Shown: one piece after another, positions 17,762-26,197 of the stretch
Numbering within the stretch: position 1 is the first letter of the stretch
Layout of the letters: each line of letters begins with the position of its first letter
Source: an uncultured Algibacter sp.
Lineage (GTDB): Bacteria; Bacteroidota; Bacteroidia; Flavobacteriales; Flavobacteriaceae
Reading direction: 5' to 3'
Length of the DNA: 64,000 nt
Assembly: GCF_947495675.1 (NCBI RefSeq)
Contig: NZ_CANLZX010000020.1
Span: 1-64,000 of the forward strand
Translations under genes and position numbers: made by a program
Notes under the pieces: model-generated
What the model saw: the letters and a program-made list of their open reading frames with translations, nothing else
Databases searched by the model: none
What the model was told of the DNA's origin: nothing

Positions 17762-19300
17762 ATGAACGATAAGAAACATATAGATAGGTTATTTCAGGAA
17801 AACTTCAAAGATTTTGAAGCAACTCCTAATGATGCTGTTTGGAAAAATATAGAATCTAAATTAACCGAGAAAAAGAAAAAACGTCGCGTTATTCCTATAT
17901 GGTGGCGTTATGCTGGTGTTGCGGCTTTGTTATTACTACTTATTACTGTTGGTGGCATCTATTTTAATAATACAGACGAAAATATTACCAACCAGGTTGT
18001 TGATACTGAAAATACAAATCCTGAAAACAATAAAGTAGAAGAAATTAGTAATCCTTTAAATGAAGGTGAGGAAACAAATATTATAGCTATTGATAATGAT
18101 TCACAAGATAGCTCTGATAACACAACTGAAGCTTCAAAAATTCAGTCTGAAATTATTACCAATAAAATAAATCCATCAAAAGAAAGTTCAATTGCAGAAA
18201 CTTCTTCTTCAAAAAACAAAAACAAAAGTAAAACTGATTTAATTACAACTAATAAATCGAATAACAATAAGAAGATAGTTAGCCCCAAAAATAACAATGT
18301 AATTGCTAACAGTTTAGAAGAAAAAAACAGTACTAAAAATTCTCAAAAAGAAGAAAAAAACAATATTGTTATTGCTAATACTACCGAAGAAAAAGACAAA
18401 AGCGTTGATATTAAAAAAGAAGCTCAAATAGTAAATAAAGAGGAAGCTAAAAAGCTTATTTTGGAAACCTCAAAAGACAATACCGCAATTGCAAATTCAA
18501 ACAATAAAAATACTGAAGAAAACAAACAATCTATTGAAGACGCTCTTAATCAAGATGTTATTGAAGATGATAAAAGCAATAACATAAACAATAGGTGGAG
18601 TGTTACACCAAATGCAGCTCCAGTTTATTTTAATACTTTAGGAGAAGGCTCATCCATAGACCCACAATTTAGTAGTAACTCTAAATCTGGAGAAGTTAAT
18701 ATGAGTTATGGTATTTCAGCTAGTTATGCTATAAATAAAAAATTAAGTGTACGCTCTGGTATTAACCGTGTTAATTTGGGCTATAACACAAATGATGTTG
18801 TAGTTTTTCAATCAGTTGGTTTAAGTTCCAGAAGTAGTGCATTGCAAAATGTTAATTCTGGTTCTAATAGCAGCTCTGATGCTGTATCATTAATTAGTTC
18901 AGAAACTTTAAATACTTCTCAAGCTTTTGAATCCTCTAATGCTTCTATTAATCAAGCTTTTGGCTATATTGAAATTCCACTAGAAATTCAATACACACTT
19001 TCTGATAAAAAATTTGGTGTTAACCTTATTGGTGGTTTTAGCTCCTTCTTTTTAAATAATAATGAAATTTATTCCGAAGAAGATAATGGAAGAAGAACAT
19101 TTCTTGGAGAAGCTAATAATATTAATAAAACAAGTTATAGTGCAAACTTTGGCTTAGGTTTAAACTATAAAGTATCTAAAAAATTCGATTTGAATTTAGA
19201 GCCTATCTTTAAATATCAATTCAACACATTTAACAATACATCTGGTAATTTTTCACCATATTTTATTGGTGTATATAGCGGATTCTCTATAAAGTTCTAG
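17762..19300 (+). CDS. Membrane-anchored anti-sigma-like protein fused to an outer-membrane beta-barrel domain
   Basis: This 512-residue protein starts with a cytoplasmic segment (1-45, with TPNDAVWKNIESKL, typical of Bacteroidota anti-sigma-linked proteins), then a TM helix at about 48-68 (YAGVAALLLLLITVGGIYF). About 200 residues of N/K/E/S-rich linker follow, with imperfect repeats around VIANS, VIANT and AIANS. From about 280 to the end is a beta-rich domain with alternating strands ending in VYSGFSIKF, like the OmpA/PorT-type barrels. No Cys/His zinc anti-sigma motif is present. It abuts the sigma gene with no gap. Anti-sigma activity is inferred from position and topology. Confidence 0.75.
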   Translation: MNDKKHIDRLFQENFKDFEATPNDAVWKNIESKLTEKKKKRRVIPIWWRYAGVAALLLLLITVGGIYFNNTDENITNQVVDTENTNPENNKVEEISNPLNEGEETNIIAIDNDSQDSSDNTTEASKIQSEIITNKINPSKESSIAETSSSKNKNKSKTDLITTNKSNNNKKIVSPKNNNVIANSLEEKNSTKNSQKEEKNNIVIANTTEEKDKSVDIKKEAQIVNKEEAKKLILETSKDNTAIANSNNKNTEENKQSIEDALNQDVIEDDKSNNINNRWSVTPNAAPVYFNTLGEGSSIDPQFSSNSKSGEVNMSYGISASYAINKKLSVRSGINRVNLGYNTNDVVVFQSVGLSSRSSALQNVNSGSNSSSDAVSLISSETLNTSQAFESSNASINQAFGYIEIPLEIQYTLSDKKFGVNLIGGFSSFFLNNNEIYSEEDNGRRTFLGEANNINKTSYSANFGLGLNYKVSKKFDLNLEPIFKYQFNTFNNTSGNFSPYFIGVYSGFSIKF

Positions 19301-19361
19301 GTTTTTGGTTAGATCTGGATATGGGTTTTCATTTAAGCTCGAAAACTCATATCAAAAAAAG

Positions 19362-19391
19362 AAACTGCTCGTCCCCTCGAGCAGTTTTTTT
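19362..19391 (+). terminator. Intrinsic terminator after the sigma/anti-sigma operon
   Basis: AAACTGCTCG (19362-19371), loop TCCCCT, CGAGCAGTTT (19378-19387), then TTTT. Perfect 10-bp stem about 60 bases after the stop of the barrel gene. Confidence 0.92.
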
Positions 19392-19594
19392 ATATATTAT
19401 AATTAGGGAACTATATATAAGTTTACACCAGAAAATAAAGTTGAATCTCGCACTTAGAAAATGTGCTTTTTTTGAAGGATGTAAGTTGTTCAATTTATAT
19501 TTAGAAATCCGCTAATTCAGATTCACATAAATATAAGCTCTTGCTGACCTTAGTCAAATTGAGTTCTTACTTTTCAATGAACATTGTTGTATTT

Positions 19595-19634
19595 ACAGGT
19601 CAATAGGTTATAAAAATAACCACTCTATTAGTTT
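19595..19634 (+). repeat. Candidate left terminal inverted repeat of the IS element
   Basis: Read inward it starts ACAGGTCAATAGG and contains TTATAAAAATAACCACT. About 14 of 16 core bases match the right end. The segment also contains a small self-hairpin GGTTAT-AAAA-ATAACC. Confidence 0.4.
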
Positions 19635-19743
19635 GTAAATAGCAACAAATAATAAAATCCATAACAAACCACCTATAAAGTTGGTTTTATATCTATTAGT
19701 GAGATTATCATATTAGTCGTTATGTTTTTTATTGTTAGGCATT

Positions 19744-20904
19744 TTATTTTTTATCGTTTCTCTTTTTAAGGCTTTTTAAACTTAAAGCCGATTCGGGTCT
19801 GTCTTTAGGGTTATGATTAAGCCCTTTGATTAAATTTTTATTAAATTCTGACAAAGGTTCTTTTGGCTTTGGTTTAGGCGGTGGTGGCACTTCACCTTTT
19901 TTTGTTTTTTCTACCAACTTGTCAAAGTCAGATTTAAACTCAATATCTTGAACTATTCTAAATTTAGAATATTCTCTTTCAGCAAATGTCTTAGCGACTT
20001 TAGCACTAACCTTTCCTTTTCCTTGTAAAATATCATAATCATTAAACTTTATAAACGAGTCAAGTTTTTCAACCCAATCTTTCATTGTTAATCCTTGATT
20101 TCTTTTTGCTTGTAATTCAGCAAAATCAAGAAGCATATTTACTAATATGTTTAGTTCTGATATTTCGTCATGCTTAAAATAGTTTTTACCAACAGAAACA
20201 TCTGATTTTAATATTTTACCCCCTTTTTTTTCATTTTTCCAACTTGTTAACCCCATATTTGGCAAGGAAGCATTTGCTCTTAGTTTTATTATTTCTGAGG
20301 CGGTATGATGCGTTATAGCGTACTCTAATTTATTTTGAACTGTAGCAAAAAACGCTTGTGATATTGGAGCTTTAGAGTCATAATCAATTGCTAAGGCATA
20401 TATATCTGTAATTTTTTGGTAAAACCTTCTTTCAGAAGCACGTATTTCCCTAATACGCTCTATTAATTCATCAAAGTAATCTTTATCAAATAATGTCTTA
20501 CCCTGTTTTAACCTATCATCATCTAGCGCAAAACCTTTTATTAAATATTCCTTTAATATTGAAGACGCCCATATTCTGAATAAAGTTGCTTTAGGGGAGT
20601 TTACCCTATACCCAACAGATATTATTGCATCTAGGTTATAAAATTCTATAGACCTTTGGACTTTTCGTGACCCTTCCGTTTGAACTGTCAAGATATCCTT
20701 TACAGTTGCGTATTTGTTTAGCTCCCCTTCTTTATATATGTTATTTAAATGCTGACTTATATTTTGTTTAGTAGTCTCGAAAATCTCTGCCATACTTGTT
20801 TGAGTAACCCAAACAGTATCATCATCTAAAATAACTTGAATATTAGTATTTCCTTCTTCTGTGGAATAGAAAAGAAAGTTTTTTTGTTCTTCTAAATTAC
20901 CCAT
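19744..20904 (-). CDS. RhuM family protein, passenger of the IS1595 element
   Basis: This 386-residue protein matches the RhuM family, named after a Salmonella pathogenicity-island gene of uncertain function. The N-terminal DNA-binding-like region includes VWVTQTSMAEIFETTKQNIS at about 31-50, followed by the conserved core FYNLDAIISVGYRVNS and FRIWASSILKEYLIKGF. The C-terminal tail is proline- and lysine-rich (PPPPKPKPKE) and ends basic. Its ATG (20904) lies inside the end of the transposase gene, overlapping by 8 bases as ATGGGTAA, so it would be translated by coupled re-initiation. RhuM genes recur in mobile and defence-rich regions, but the biochemical role is unknown. Confidence 0.88.
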   Translation of the reverse strand: MGNLEEQKNFLFYSTEEGNTNIQVILDDDTVWVTQTSMAEIFETTKQNISQHLNNIYKEGELNKYATVKDILTVQTEGSRKVQRSIEFYNLDAIISVGYRVNSPKATLFRIWASSILKEYLIKGFALDDDRLKQGKTLFDKDYFDELIERIREIRASERRFYQKITDIYALAIDYDSKAPISQAFFATVQNKLEYAITHHTASEIIKLRANASLPNMGLTSWKNEKKGGKILKSDVSVGKNYFKHDEISELNILVNMLLDFAELQAKRNQGLTMKDWVEKLDSFIKFNDYDILQGKGKVSAKVAKTFAEREYSKFRIVQDIEFKSDFDKLVEKTKKGEVPPPPKPKPKEPLSEFNKNLIKGLNHNPKDRPESALSLKSLKKRNDKK

Positions 20905-21823
20905 TAATCAATTCTTTATAAGTTATTCTATTCTCAATATTATTCAAAAGTAAATTAAATCTATCACTTTCAGTTGATTTTCTAGTATTGTATCTAAACA
21001 CAAATTCATCAACATAAAATTGTAAATGTTTTTTAGACGTGAAATGATAAATACCATAAATACCACGCTTTAACAACGCCCAAAAACTCTCTATTGAGTT
21101 TGTAGATACACGACCTCTTACATATTCACCTCTACCATGTTTTACAGATTGATGGTCGTAAACACGTTGTAATTTACTGTAAGATGTTAATTCATCCGAG
21201 TATATCGTAGCATCAAAAGATATATTATTTACTATTGGAGGTAATAGAGATAATTCAGTTGCATTTTTTACATGCATTGCTCTAACATCACCACCACGTT
21301 CAACCATTCCTAAAACGGCTGATTTCTTATGTTTTAGTTTAGTTTCTTCTGATTTGTCTTTTCTGATTGAAGCAGGTCGGTTTTTAGACTTGCCACCTAC
21401 ATAAGTTTCATCAATTTCAACTTCGCCTTGTAACTTCTCACCGTTATCGTCATTTAACCCAAAGCAATTTCTAATACGTTGTAACATAAACCAAGCAGAT
21501 TTTTGAGTAATACCTAAATCACGTCCTAACTGTAAACTTGAAATACCTTTTTTATGTGAAGTAACCAACCAAATAGCCATAAACCATTTTTGTAATTCCA
21601 TTTTAGTATTATCAAAAATAGTATTTGTCTTTACATTGAAGTATTTACCTGTGTTTTTACATTTATACTTATTTCCTTTACAGTTATAAACCTTAGAGGT
21701 TTCATCAAAAGGACTAACAACATTACCGTTCCAACGTAATAATTCTAAATGCTCAATGCAATCCTGTTCTGTTGGAAAAGCTTGAATTAAGTCTAAAATT
21801 GATTTTACTTCTTTATTAAACAT
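20897..21823 (-). CDS. IS1595 family transposase (ISXO2-like DDE domain)
   Basis: This 308-residue transposase has a DDE-type catalytic set at D138 (EIDETYVGGK), D210 (IYSDELTSY) and E245 (NSIESFWALLK). An N-terminal HTH-like region (ISSLQLGRDLGITQKSAWFML) follows a zinc-ribbon-like segment in which the first cysteine pair is replaced (VVSPFD) while C48 and C55 remain. A frame extends to a TTG at 21847, but ATG at 21823 is the better start because the extra bases fall inside the candidate terminal repeat. It overlaps RhuM by 8 bases. All catalytic residues are present. Confidence 0.92.
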   Translation of the reverse strand: MFNKEVKSILDLIQAFPTEQDCIEHLELLRWNGNVVSPFDETSKVYNCKGNKYKCKNTGKYFNVKTNTIFDNTKMELQKWFMAIWLVTSHKKGISSLQLGRDLGITQKSAWFMLQRIRNCFGLNDDNGEKLQGEVEIDETYVGGKSKNRPASIRKDKSEETKLKHKKSAVLGMVERGGDVRAMHVKNATELSLLPPIVNNISFDATIYSDELTSYSKLQRVYDHQSVKHGRGEYVRGRVSTNSIESFWALLKRGIYGIYHFTSKKHLQFYVDEFVFRYNTRKSTESDRFNLLLNNIENRITYKELING

Positions 21824-21841
21824 TGTATATCTGTTTTGATT

Positions 21842-21886
21842 AAACAAATATAGTAGTTATTTACACTATAAACAAGCATTAGGTGT
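21842..21886 (-). repeat. Candidate right terminal inverted repeat of the IS element
   Basis: Read inward on the minus strand it starts ACACCTAATGCTTG and contains TTATAGTGTAAATAACTACT. It lies just upstream of the transposase ATG, where the IS promoter would be expected. Confidence 0.4.
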
Positions 21887-21900
21887 AATAAAGTTCTAAA

Positions 21901-21929
21901 ATAAAAAAAGAGCATAATATATGCTCTTT
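21901..21929 (-). terminator. Intrinsic terminator downstream of the two-TM protein gene
   Basis: On the minus strand AAAGAGCATA, loop TAT, TATGCTCTTT (21929-21907), then TTTTTTAT. Perfect 10-bp stem. It lies between the IS right end and the upstream gene, shielding the IS from read-through. Confidence 0.85.
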
Positions 21930-21970
21930 ATTCTTTTGATTAAGGTGAAGAATAACACCGTATTTATCCT

Positions 21971-21997
21971 TGAAATTGTTGTAAAACAACGGTTTCA
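21971..21997 (-). repeat. 12-bp stem-loop in the 3' region of the two-TM protein gene
   Basis: TGAAATTGTTGT (21971-21982) and ACAACGGTTTCA (21986-21997) with a 3-base loop. As plus-strand RNA the two mismatches become G-U pairs; on the minus strand they are A/C mismatches. No function assigned. Confidence 0.35.
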
Positions 21998-22106
21998 ATA
22001 CTATCCGTTACTGATATCTAATACTTTCATACTTTATAAATTTAATGCTTTTTAAAATAATATACAAATAACGTGCTAAAAATCGTTTTATTGCAATAAT
22101 TACCTG

Positions 22107-23066
22107 TTAAACTTCTTTTAAAGTAACCATAAATCCTTGATTTTTAAACATTAAGGCGTTATAGTTGGCTCTAATTCTGTTTAACCCATTTATTTCATCC
22201 TTAGTTACATTCCATTTGCCTAAAACACCTAAATCAATAAATCTAATATCTAGAGATTTAGGGTAATTAATTGTTACTTTGAAACTTTTAAACATCCAAG
22301 TAGCTCTATGTATTCTGTATGGATTATGTGATAAACAAATAATTTTCTCTTCTGTTCTTTTGACTCTGTAATCGTTTAATTTTCTTTCACATTTATACGA
22401 AAACTTTACACTAACGGATTCTTCGCTAACAACTTTACTTAAAAGATTGTCTCTCTCAAAATCTAATTTAGCATCGTTCATGGAAAACTCTTTTAAATTA
22501 TAATCAGTAATATCGTCGCTAGAACTCCTCGGAATAAATGCAGAATAAGTATAATCGAAAGTATCTGCTTCCTCTGATGTAATGTCAGCTTCAATCTCTT
22601 CTGTAATTTTAAGAAATCCAGGATTTTCTGGTATGGTCTCAATATTTACAACAAGGTCAAATCTTTTATTATAATATTCGCTTTCAATCGGAAGGTAGTA
22701 CTTCTTTACCGTTTCAAATAGTTTTTTATTAATAGTTGAGTATTTTTGCTTACAAAGAGACTCGGTTACTCTACGCCATATATCTTCAATATCTTTTCTG
22801 TTTTCTAAATGTTCATTAGAATAAATCACATTTCTTAATTCGTCTTTAAAAATATTTGTAAATTGGTAAGACTTAGCTATCGCCATGAATACTCCACCAG
22901 AAACAACAGCAGTTCCAAGGACTTTGAATAATTCTCGAAAAGCACTGCCATCTTCAAAAAAAATGTCAAAATATGCTATAAACAGAAAAAAACCACCAAT
23001 AAAAGTAGCTGTAATTAATATATTCTTGTAAACCCCCTCATATAGAGATATAAAAAATTTAATCAT
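22107..23066 (-). CDS. Unrecognised membrane protein with two N-terminal TM helices and a large cytoplasmic domain
   Basis: This 319-residue protein has two hydrophobic helices at about 13-37 (ILITATFIGGFFLFIAYFDI) and 44-65 (LFKVLGTAVVSGGVFMAIA), then a charged soluble region of about 250 residues. That region starts with a helical part (FKDELRNVIYSNEHLENRKD, then IEDIWRRVTESL) and continues beta-rich (FDLVVNIETIPENPG, SVKFSYKCERKL, FKSFKVTINYPK). I recognise no family. It stands alone beside the IS element, in a patch that looks accessory between conserved core genes, with its own terminator. A sensor-effector role, as in many two-TM defence or stress proteins, is only a guess. Confidence 0.7.
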   Translation of the reverse strand: MIKFFISLYEGVYKNILITATFIGGFFLFIAYFDIFFEDGSAFRELFKVLGTAVVSGGVFMAIAKSYQFTNIFKDELRNVIYSNEHLENRKDIEDIWRRVTESLCKQKYSTINKKLFETVKKYYLPIESEYYNKRFDLVVNIETIPENPGFLKITEEIEADITSEEADTFDYTYSAFIPRSSSDDITDYNLKEFSMNDAKLDFERDNLLSKVVSEESVSVKFSYKCERKLNDYRVKRTEEKIICLSHNPYRIHRATWMFKSFKVTINYPKSLDIRFIDLGVLGKWNVTKDEINGLNRIRANYNALMFKNQGFMVTLKEV

Positions 23067-23168
23067 ATAGTATTTATATTACGTTTTTAGGGGATATAAA
23101 TATAAATATTTTTTTTTAAAATTACATATCATTGTAAACAGGTTTATAATTCCCTATAATTAAGTCTA

Positions 23169-23909
23169 TTAACTATTAGCAAATTGTTCAAGTTGGTTTA
23201 AAATAATTGTTTTAGAATTATCATTTAAACTTCTTGTGTCTTTAGTATTTAAACCTTCAGTTAATAAAAATTTATGAATTTTAACTCGCATTCTTCCTGG
23301 GCTTCCGCTAAAAAAAGTATAAGAAAAACGTTTTTTATTATCAGCAAAAGTAATTGGAACAATTGGTATTTGATGGTTTATAGCCAATCTAAAAGCACCA
23401 TCTTTAAATTCATCTAACATAATATGCTCTTCGGGTACGCCTCCCTCAGGAAAAATACAAATACTTAGTCCAGACTTTAACCTTCGTTGCGCTCTTAAAA
23501 AAACAGCCTGTCTGCTTTGTGGCGAGCTTCTATCAACTAAAATACAAGTACGTTTATAAAAGAATCCAAATAATGGGATTTTAGCCAATTCTGCTTTGCC
23601 AACAAAAACAAACGGGTTTTTAACCGAAACTAACATTAACATGATATCTGTCATAGATGTATGGTTGGCAATAAACATATAGCTTTTATTTTTTTCAGGT
23701 ATTTGTTCGCGTTTAATGTTATAAGCAAACCCCATACCTATTAATATAAATTTTGCCCACCATCTAGCTAGTTTAAAAAAAAATGGATACCAAGACTCTT
23801 TTAAAATAGAAATTAAAAGTATTGGAAAAAGTATAAGAATTGGTAATGTAACAAGAATATAAAACCAAATGCGGTATAAAAACCAAAATAAATATTTAAA
23901 TATCTTCAT
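23169..23909 (-). CDS. plsC: 1-acyl-sn-glycerol-3-phosphate acyltransferase
   Basis: This 246-residue membrane-bound acyltransferase adds the second acyl chain to lysophosphatidic acid, giving phosphatidic acid for phospholipid synthesis. The catalytic HX4D is H83 and D88 (ANHTSMTD), and the substrate-binding FPEGG motif follows at about 155. A hydrophobic N-terminus (MKIFKYLFWFLYRIWFYILV) anchors it. The frame extends upstream to ATG 23969, but starting at 23909 gives the usual family N-terminus and leaves 115 bases for divergent promoters with trpS. It is the first core gene after the accessory patch. Related lysophospholipid acyltransferases cannot be excluded. Confidence 0.87.
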   Translation of the reverse strand: MKIFKYLFWFLYRIWFYILVTLPILILFPILLISILKESWYPFFFKLARWWAKFILIGMGFAYNIKREQIPEKNKSYMFIANHTSMTDIMLMLVSVKNPFVFVGKAELAKIPLFGFFYKRTCILVDRSSPQSRQAVFLRAQRRLKSGLSICIFPEGGVPEEHIMLDEFKDGAFRLAINHQIPIVPITFADNKKRFSYTFFSGSPGRMRVKIHKFLLTEGLNTKDTRSLNDNSKTIILNQLEQFANS

Positions 23910-24024
23910 TACCCCCAAAAATACATAATTGTATTGAGCTATTTTATTAAAACGTTTACCTTTGCTCATTAAATACTTAAGACGTTTAATTTAAAAAGAT
24001 TCCCATTTTCAAGGAAATAAAAAA

Positions 24025-24993
24025 ATGGCAAGAATACTAACAGGCATACAAAGTACAGGAACACCGCATTTAGGAAACATTTTAGGTGCAATTATACCAG
24101 CTATAAAAATGGCTGAAGACCCTAAAAATGATTCGTATTTATTTATTGCAAATTTGCATACCTTAACGCAAATTAAAGATGCAAAAACCTTACGAGAAAA
24201 CACATACTCAACAGCTGCTACTTGGTTAGCCTTTGGTTTAAACATTGAAAAAACAGTATTTTATAGACAGAGTGACATACCCCAAGTTACCGAATTATCT
24301 TGGTATTTAAGCTGTTTTTTTCCATACCAACGTTTAACCTTAGCACATAGTTTTAAAGATAAAGCAGATAGGCTTGAAGATGTAAATTCAGGATTATTTA
24401 CCTACCCAATGCTTATGGCTGCCGATATTTTATTGTATGATGCCGAAATAATACCTGTTGGAAAAGATCAAGAACAACATATTGAAATGACACGCGATGT
24501 AGCATCTCGTTTTCATGCTAAAGTTGGCGAAACTTTTGTTTTACCTAAGGCAGAAGTACAAAAAGACACCAAACTTATTCCTGGTACTAATGGCGGAAAA
24601 ATGAGTAAAAGCCAAAACAATACCATTAATATATTTTTAAACGATAAAAAACTACGCAAGCAAATTATGGGTATTCAAACCGATAGTACAGCGTTAGAGG
24701 ACCCTAAAGATTGGAGTACTTGTAACTGTTTTGCTATTTATAGTTTGCTAGCCAACGATGTTCAAATTGCCGAAATGAAAGCGAATTATGAAAATGGTAA
24801 TTATGGGTACGGACATGCAAAACAAGCACTTTTTGAGTTAATTGTTGAAACTTTTAAAGAACCTCGTGAGCGATATAACTATTACATGAACAACTTAAAC
24901 GAGATTGACAAAGCACTTTCTGTTGGTGCAGAAAAAGCGAAGTTAATTGCTAATGATGTTTTGGCTAGAGTTCGTGAGAAGGTTGGGTATTAA
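24025..24993 (+). CDS. trpS: Tryptophanyl-tRNA synthetase
   Basis: This class I synthetase of 322 residues charges tRNA-Trp. The HIGH-type motif is PHLGN at 14-18 after GIQSTGT, and KMSKS is at 192-196 (GGKMSKSQNN). MAADILLYDAE and the GKDQEQHIEMTRDVA segment are also characteristic. Length is normal for the compact bacterial form. It is transcribed divergently from plsC and overlaps the convergent dprA by 4 bases at the stop codons (24990-24993). Confidence 0.97.
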   Translation: MARILTGIQSTGTPHLGNILGAIIPAIKMAEDPKNDSYLFIANLHTLTQIKDAKTLRENTYSTAATWLAFGLNIEKTVFYRQSDIPQVTELSWYLSCFFPYQRLTLAHSFKDKADRLEDVNSGLFTYPMLMAADILLYDAEIIPVGKDQEQHIEMTRDVASRFHAKVGETFVLPKAEVQKDTKLIPGTNGGKMSKSQNNTINIFLNDKKLRKQIMGIQTDSTALEDPKDWSTCNCFAIYSLLANDVQIAEMKANYENGNYGYGHAKQALFELIVETFKEPRERYNYYMNNLNEIDKALSVGAEKAKLIANDVLARVREKVGY

Positions 24994-26093
24994 ATAACCT
25001 CAAACAACTTTCCGGGTAGAGGTCTTATAACTCCTTTTAATTCCATATTTAAAAGTGTCCCAGACACTTTAAAAATAGGCATTTTACAATTTATAGCAAT
25101 CACATCCAATTGCTGTTTATCGTTATCTTTTAAGTAGTTATATATCACTTTTTCGGTAGCATCCAACTCGACAAATAGTTGTTTTTGTACAGCTGGCTTT
25201 TTGGTATCTTCTAACTCCCAATTTAAAATGTAGGGTACATCCAAAGGCGTAGTGAGCATATGTGCTTTTTGATATTTTATTAAATTATTGCACCCAATAC
25301 TTTGGCTATCTGTTGTTCTTCCTGGAACAGCAAACACATCTCTATTATAAGAATTAGCAATATCTGCGGTAACCAAACTTCCACCCTTTTCTGCAGATTC
25401 TATAACAATAGTCGCTTCACTTAAACCAGCTATAACCCTATTTCTTTTTAAAAAATTATTTTTATCAAAAGTATCGGTACTCCAAAAATCAGATAAAAAA
25501 CCACCATTTTTCTCCATGTCAACCATATACTTTTTATGCACTTTAGGGTATATTTGATTGAGACCATGAGCTAAACAAGCCACAGTTTGCATTTTATGTT
25601 TCATTGCCGCTTTGTGCGCAGTAATATCAGTACCATAAGCAAAGCCTGATACAATTATGGGGTTATAAGGTGCTAACTGTTCAACTAAATTTTCGCAAAA
25701 AGCAATACCATTGGTTGTAATCTTTCTAGCTCCAACAATACTTATAATATGCTGCTTTTTTAAATCAATTTTGCCAGTTTGAAATAATAAAATGGGACCA
25801 TCTATACAATGTTTTAGTTTTTCTGGGTAATTATCATTCTGGAAATAAAATACATTAATATTATTTTCTCTTATAAACAAAATCTCTTTTTCGGCCTCTT
25901 TTAAATGATGAGGTTTAAACAAATCACTAATTGTAACACTACCAATACCATCAATTTTAAGGAGGTTTTGTTTCTTTTCTTTTAATACTTCTTCTGCAGA
26001 ACCACAATGCGAAATAAGTCGTTTTGCTGTAATATCTCCAATATTTGGTACATGTTGTAAAGCTAACGTATAAAGCAAATCATTTTCTGTCAT
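24990..26093 (-). CDS. dprA: DNA processing protein DprA
   Basis: This 367-residue protein binds incoming single-stranded DNA during natural transformation and loads RecA onto it. The N-terminus has a helix-hairpin-helix-like region (LQHVPNIGDITAKRLI, then LLKIDGIGSVTI). The Rossmann-like core shows ISIVGARKITTNG, GFAYGTDITAHKAA and GGSLVTADIANSY, and the C-terminal 60 residues form a winged-helix-like DML1 domain. It overlaps the convergent trpS by 4 bases and is divergent from the SPOR gene. Competence itself cannot be inferred from this gene alone. Confidence 0.95.
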   Translation of the reverse strand: MTENDLLYTLALQHVPNIGDITAKRLISHCGSAEEVLKEKKQNLLKIDGIGSVTISDLFKPHHLKEAEKEILFIRENNINVFYFQNDNYPEKLKHCIDGPILLFQTGKIDLKKQHIISIVGARKITTNGIAFCENLVEQLAPYNPIIVSGFAYGTDITAHKAAMKHKMQTVACLAHGLNQIYPKVHKKYMVDMEKNGGFLSDFWSTDTFDKNNFLKRNRVIAGLSEATIVIESAEKGGSLVTADIANSYNRDVFAVPGRTTDSQSIGCNNLIKYQKAHMLTTPLDVPYILNWELEDTKKPAVQKQLFVELDATEKVIYNYLKDNDKQQLDVIAINCKMPIFKVSGTLLNMELKGVIRPLPGKLFEVI

Positions 26094-26184
26094 TGTATCT
26101 TATTGATTTTGAAACTGCAATAAAAGAATTTTTACATTGTTAATAAATAGTTATGCCTAAATTTTATTGGAAAGCACATTTTTT

Positions 26185-26192
26185 TAACTTTG
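26185..26192 (+). promoter_or_regulatory. TAnnTTTG box directly before the SPOR gene
   Basis: TAACTTTG matches the Bacteroidota -7 consensus, six bases before ATG 26198. If used, the mRNA would be almost leaderless. A TTG lies at 26167-26169, with a short 15-base spacer, so the -33 element is weak. Confidence 0.3.
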
Positions 26193-26197
26193 TTTTC

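Larger units (their letters stand above)
19301..19743. other. Spacer holding a terminator and the presumed left end of the IS1595 element
   Basis: The first 90 bases carry the operon terminator. Bases 19595-19634 resemble the inverted sequence upstream of the transposase and are the candidate left terminal repeat. Between there and RhuM, AAACCA (19666-19671) pairs with TGGTTT (19682-19687), a weak hairpin downstream of RhuM. I see no gene here. Confidence 0.5.
19595..21886. mobile_element. IS1595-type insertion element carrying a RhuM passenger gene
   Basis: It contains an IS1595/ISXO2-family transposase and a translationally coupled RhuM gene, bounded by imperfect inverted similarity at 19595-19634 and 21842-21886. 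The best-matching core is AAATAACCACTCTATT on the left against AAATAACTACTATATT on the right, read inward. The exact ends are uncertain and I found no 8-bp target duplication next to the outer edges I tried. Both genes are intact, so the element may be active or only recently silent. Confidence 0.55.

Noticed and set aside
19321..19515. 64-residue plus-strand ORF after the sigma operon
   Set aside because: It runs straight through the intrinsic terminator stem and T-tract and shows no protein-like pattern.
21824..21847. TTG start extending the transposase by eight residues
   Set aside because: The extension lies in the candidate terminal repeat, and ATG 21823 gives a normal N-terminus.
19587..21894. 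8-bp target-site duplication around the IS element
   Set aside because: The flanks tried (TTGTATTT on the left, AATAAAGT on the right) do not match; the true ends may differ or the duplication has decayed.
21971..21997. CRISPR repeat-like GTTGT...CAACGG sequence
   Set aside because: It occurs once, with no spacer array or cas gene nearby; it is better described as a single stem-loop.
23910..23969. 20-residue N-terminal extension of PlsC
   Set aside because: The extra residues are not family-like and would use up the divergent promoter region with trpS.
24009..24245. Minus-strand ORF opposite the trpS start
   Set aside because: Antisense shadow of a conserved synthetase gene with no recognisable domain.
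26153..26197. Upstream ATG for the SPOR protein
   Set aside because: The added 15 residues cover the TAACTTTG promoter box, and the HU-like module begins at ATG 26198.
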